Of a stretch of DNA of 23,105 bases, positions 22,401-23,105 are shown one piece after another (the first letter of the stretch is position 1; each line of letters begins with the position of its first letter). The stretch comes from a virus, in the IMG/VR virus record IMGVR_UViG_3300022905_000065, positions 1 through 23,105 of that record. One strand, 5' to 3'. The notes under the pieces are model-generated. The model had not been told where the DNA came from. It ran no database searches and saw nothing but the letters and a program-made list of their open reading frames with translations. Made by a program: the position numbers and the translations under genes.

Positions 22401-22972
22401 CTGTTTAGTCTATATTGTTCTGTCGGAACTCCAGAAACAACATCTTTTTTAGCAGGACGACCAATATTAGAATTAACTGGAAGTGCTGCATTTAAAATTT
22501 TAGTAAACTGTTCTTGCCAGTTAGGATTACTAGGATCATTCCATGTAATCGTTTGATTTTCTAAATTAAGGTTGTTTGAATCTCTAACACTTTCAGTTGT
22601 GCTAACTGAGTCAACTTTAAGCAATCCATTAGCTGCTTGATTACGTTTAGGATTGTACGACAGCAAACGAGCAAGACGGAGAACTGATTCTCTACGTTCT
22701 GCAAGCTCTAAAAAGTTTTCTCTAGCATTTAAGTCAGTACGGAATGCAATGTTTTGACCTAGGAAAGCAATTAGATCAATAAGTGCAAGGTATTCTGATG
22801 ATTCAATATAATCGTTAAAATCTTCTGGATAGTTTTGACGAATGTAATTGATCATTGTACGACGAAGATTGTCAAAGTCGTATGATTTGAAGTCGGCGTT
22901 TCTATAACTCTGATAGATACGTTTCCAATCTTCTGCTACTAATAAACGGTTTTGTCTGTCTGTACTTGACAT
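19487..22972 (-). CDS. 6: Baseplate wedge subunit, T4 gp6-like
   Basis: Structural protein of the baseplate wedge; in T4, gp6 dimers form the ring that joins wedges around the hub. Residues about 19-120 carry the family N-terminus (YDFDNLRRTMINYIRQNYPE; YLALIDLIAFLGQNIAFRTD; LRLARLLSYNP). Near 346 is FSDGTFGNLPQG and near 418-436 NAPATYYTQNRMITAEDY, both hallmarks of gp6/baseplate-J-type wedge proteins. The C-terminal part (about 990-1135) includes ISDEIIYHPVKYKILFGE, FYFTELSTYVMQQL, FGSLFEIKSEVDEVFISGAS and ITATRLRSTGS. At 1,161 residues it is much longer than T4 gp6 (about 660); the extra length appears to lie between residues about 490 and 960. An acidic loop DDDDDGVVDNPE sits near 815. 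The start at 22972 has AGAGGA (22983-22988) 10 nt upstream and a late-promoter-like box 28 nt upstream. The giant gene follows after 2 nt. Confidence 0.9.
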   Translation of the reverse strand: MSSTDRQNRLLVAEDWKRIYQSYRNADFKSYDFDNLRRTMINYIRQNYPEDFNDYIESSEYLALIDLIAFLGQNIAFRTDLNARENFLELAERRESVLRLARLLSYNPKRNQAANGLLKVDSVSTTESVRDSNNLNLENQTITWNDPSNPNWQEQFTKILNAALPVNSNIGRPAKKDVVSGVPTEQYRLNSANSDLPVYGFNKAIGGTTSRFEIVSTDIDNGEIKEEAPFPGNNFAFLYRNDGRGPASSNTGYFCHFRQGAMDQGTFTVDNPSTNQVVAIDATNINNSDVWLYKVDNYGLEEELWSKVDAVEGNNVIYNSLSKSIRNIYSVLTRANDRISLIFSDGTFGNLPQGNFRVYYRTSKNQRLIIEPADMRGVSIKIPYYSKTGKSEQLTMVFRLKYTVDNASTSESSASIKRNAPATYYTQNRMITAEDYQIAPLSISQEIIKVKSVNRTASGISRYLDLVDATGKYSKTNLFGIDGIVTKEFLTPKSKFSFITKTDIEGAIANIIEPILSDKKVRNYYYNSFPKTLVADLRVAWNSQTIDTNQNTGYFTNSVGTRLQLGTFTASTLKLLKPGTLVKFIAPAGSYFQSNNDNALEIGDANVAGAVTYKWTKIISVAGDGTATNADGTGPVLLNDNIPEGSILSQIIPRLATELQSAVSLQVIDQVFAYNSFGLRFDVNLGEWRLVTTNNLNVDSPFSIGKTGDTSNQQLDSSWLLLFETDGETYTITYRGSRYVFESAEEIRFYFDSSDKIYNNRTGKIIKDKISVLNINKQPDSTSPFTIDFDWEIVEEYRDAEGYVDSSKIQVSFFDDDDDGVVDNPELFDEIVNETVNNLTKYVFQIKSTTLDGVEEFNYISTDVPTSEGLYTFTDGTGSIKVIATKDQLSNTTIYNNGQIFYFIAEDLFQVLNKTTGNLVTSQNYRAKIGRDKLKFHYVHAADASTRIDPSVSNIVDVYLLTKSYDNDFRSYIEGTVTTKPLAPSSDQLYLNYGQLLNNIKSISDEIIYHPVKYKILFGENAPSDLQAKFKIVKNPDIVINDNEVKTRVIAAINEFFALENWEFGETFYFTELSTYVMQQLSPNLVTFVIVPNQASSTFGSLFEIKSEVDEVFISGASVADIELIDSITATRLRSTGSIVTDATSVNTGIQSSGLSTGGTN
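19496..19501 (-). promoter_or_regulatory. Ribosome binding site for the giant gene
   Basis: On the minus strand this reads GGAGGG. It is embedded in the last codons of the gp6-like gene and lies 11 nt before the ATG at 19484. The spacing is slightly long, but this is the strongest Shine-Dalgarno match in the window. Confidence 0.65.
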
Positions 22973-22982
22973 GGATTTGCTT

Positions 22983-22988
22983 TCCTCT
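22983..22988 (-). promoter_or_regulatory. Ribosome binding site for gp6-like gene
   Basis: On the minus strand this reads AGAGGA, 10 nt before the ATG at 22972. It supports the chosen start, and no better in-frame ATG lies upstream in the gap. Confidence 0.6.
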
Positions 22989-22999
22989 AACTTATAGTG

Positions 23000-23009
23000 T
23001 ATTTATTAA
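23000..23009 (-). promoter_or_regulatory. Candidate T4-type late promoter upstream of gp6
   Basis: On the minus strand this reads TTAATAAATA, matching 7 of 8 bases of the T4 late box TATAAATA. It is followed by CACTATAAG and lies about 28 nt before the gp6 start. It sits in the only non-coding gap of note in the window. It shares ATAAATACA with the site at 4632-4639. It would drive the whole right-to-left structural operon. Confidence 0.45.
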
Positions 23010-23031
23010 TTTGAATAAACCACGTATATAA

Positions 23032-23105
23032 TTAGTTGGCTAAAAATCCGTTGTTTTGGTCAAACGTTAGTCGCATATTTTCAGCGATATTGTAGGGTAA
23101 AAATA
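23032..23105 (-). CDS. C-terminal end of an upstream gene (partial)
   Basis: A minus-strand frame enters from the right edge and ends at TAA 23032-23034 after 23 visible residues ending RLTFDQNNGFLAN. It is open to the edge and reads like ordinary coding sequence, and the 59-nt gap to gp6 with an RBS and a promoter-like box fits a gene end here. The piece is too short to identify. In T4-like phages another baseplate gene such as 25 or 53 often lies nearby, but nothing visible decides between them. Confidence 0.5.
   Translation of the reverse strand, partial: FLPYNIAENMRLTFDQNNGFLAN

Noticed and set aside
22973-23031. Possible terminator in the gap before gp6
   Set aside because: No convincing GC-rich hairpin with a T run could be drawn; the gap is better explained by a promoter and RBS.
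1-23105. CRISPR arrays, tRNA genes, insertion sequences, attachment sites
   Set aside because: None seen: no regularly spaced direct DNA repeats, no cloverleaf-like segments, no terminal inverted repeats, and almost no non-coding space.

Overview
This window is an AT-rich (roughly two-thirds A+T by eye), tightly packed stretch of a tailed-phage genome. It encodes part of the baseplate and tail-fibre module of a T4-like myovirus of the marine type infecting SAR11 or cyanobacteria. The reasons are: a clear gp6-type baseplate wedge protein; a following giant structural protein whose N-terminus, aromatic-rich core and C-terminus look like the very large virion proteins of marine T4-like phages; and two fibre genes built from repeats common in those phages (paired GxLW(Y/D) repeats, a TTTTVN/IELGT module, NKEYVD, and a tail-collar domain). 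The host assignment is inference from composition and family resemblance only.

All supported genes lie on the minus strand, so transcription runs from right to left. In that order they are: the last 23 codons of an unidentified gene (23032-23105); a 59-nt gap with a likely late promoter; the gp6-like wedge protein (22972-19487); a 4,949-codon giant structural gene (19484-4635) that fills about 64% of the window; a 204-residue virion protein (4612-3998); a 701-residue collar-type tail fibre (3993-1888); and a second fibre gene, overlapping by ATGA, that runs off the left edge (1891-1). Gaps between neighbours are 2, 22 and 4 nt, then an overlap. Most starts have a visible Shine-Dalgarno sequence. 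The layout is that of one co-transcribed late structural operon. There are no RNA genes, insertion sequences or CRISPR arrays, and no non-coding stretch longer than about 60 nt. I saw no plus-strand gene.

The genes plausibly act together as the adsorption machine. gp6 forms the wedge ring. The giant protein sits in the gene slot of T4 gp7 and probably forms a large peripheral baseplate or fibre-anchor structure. The 204-residue protein is probably an adaptor, and the two fibres share an attachment-type N-terminus but have different distal parts. The most notable feature is the giant protein's mosaic build: a helical/aromatic core, FG-GAP propeller blades split by about 700 residues, several carbohydrate-binding-like motifs, paired PGxGY repeats, and a C-terminal array of GDGxTxxF beta modules.
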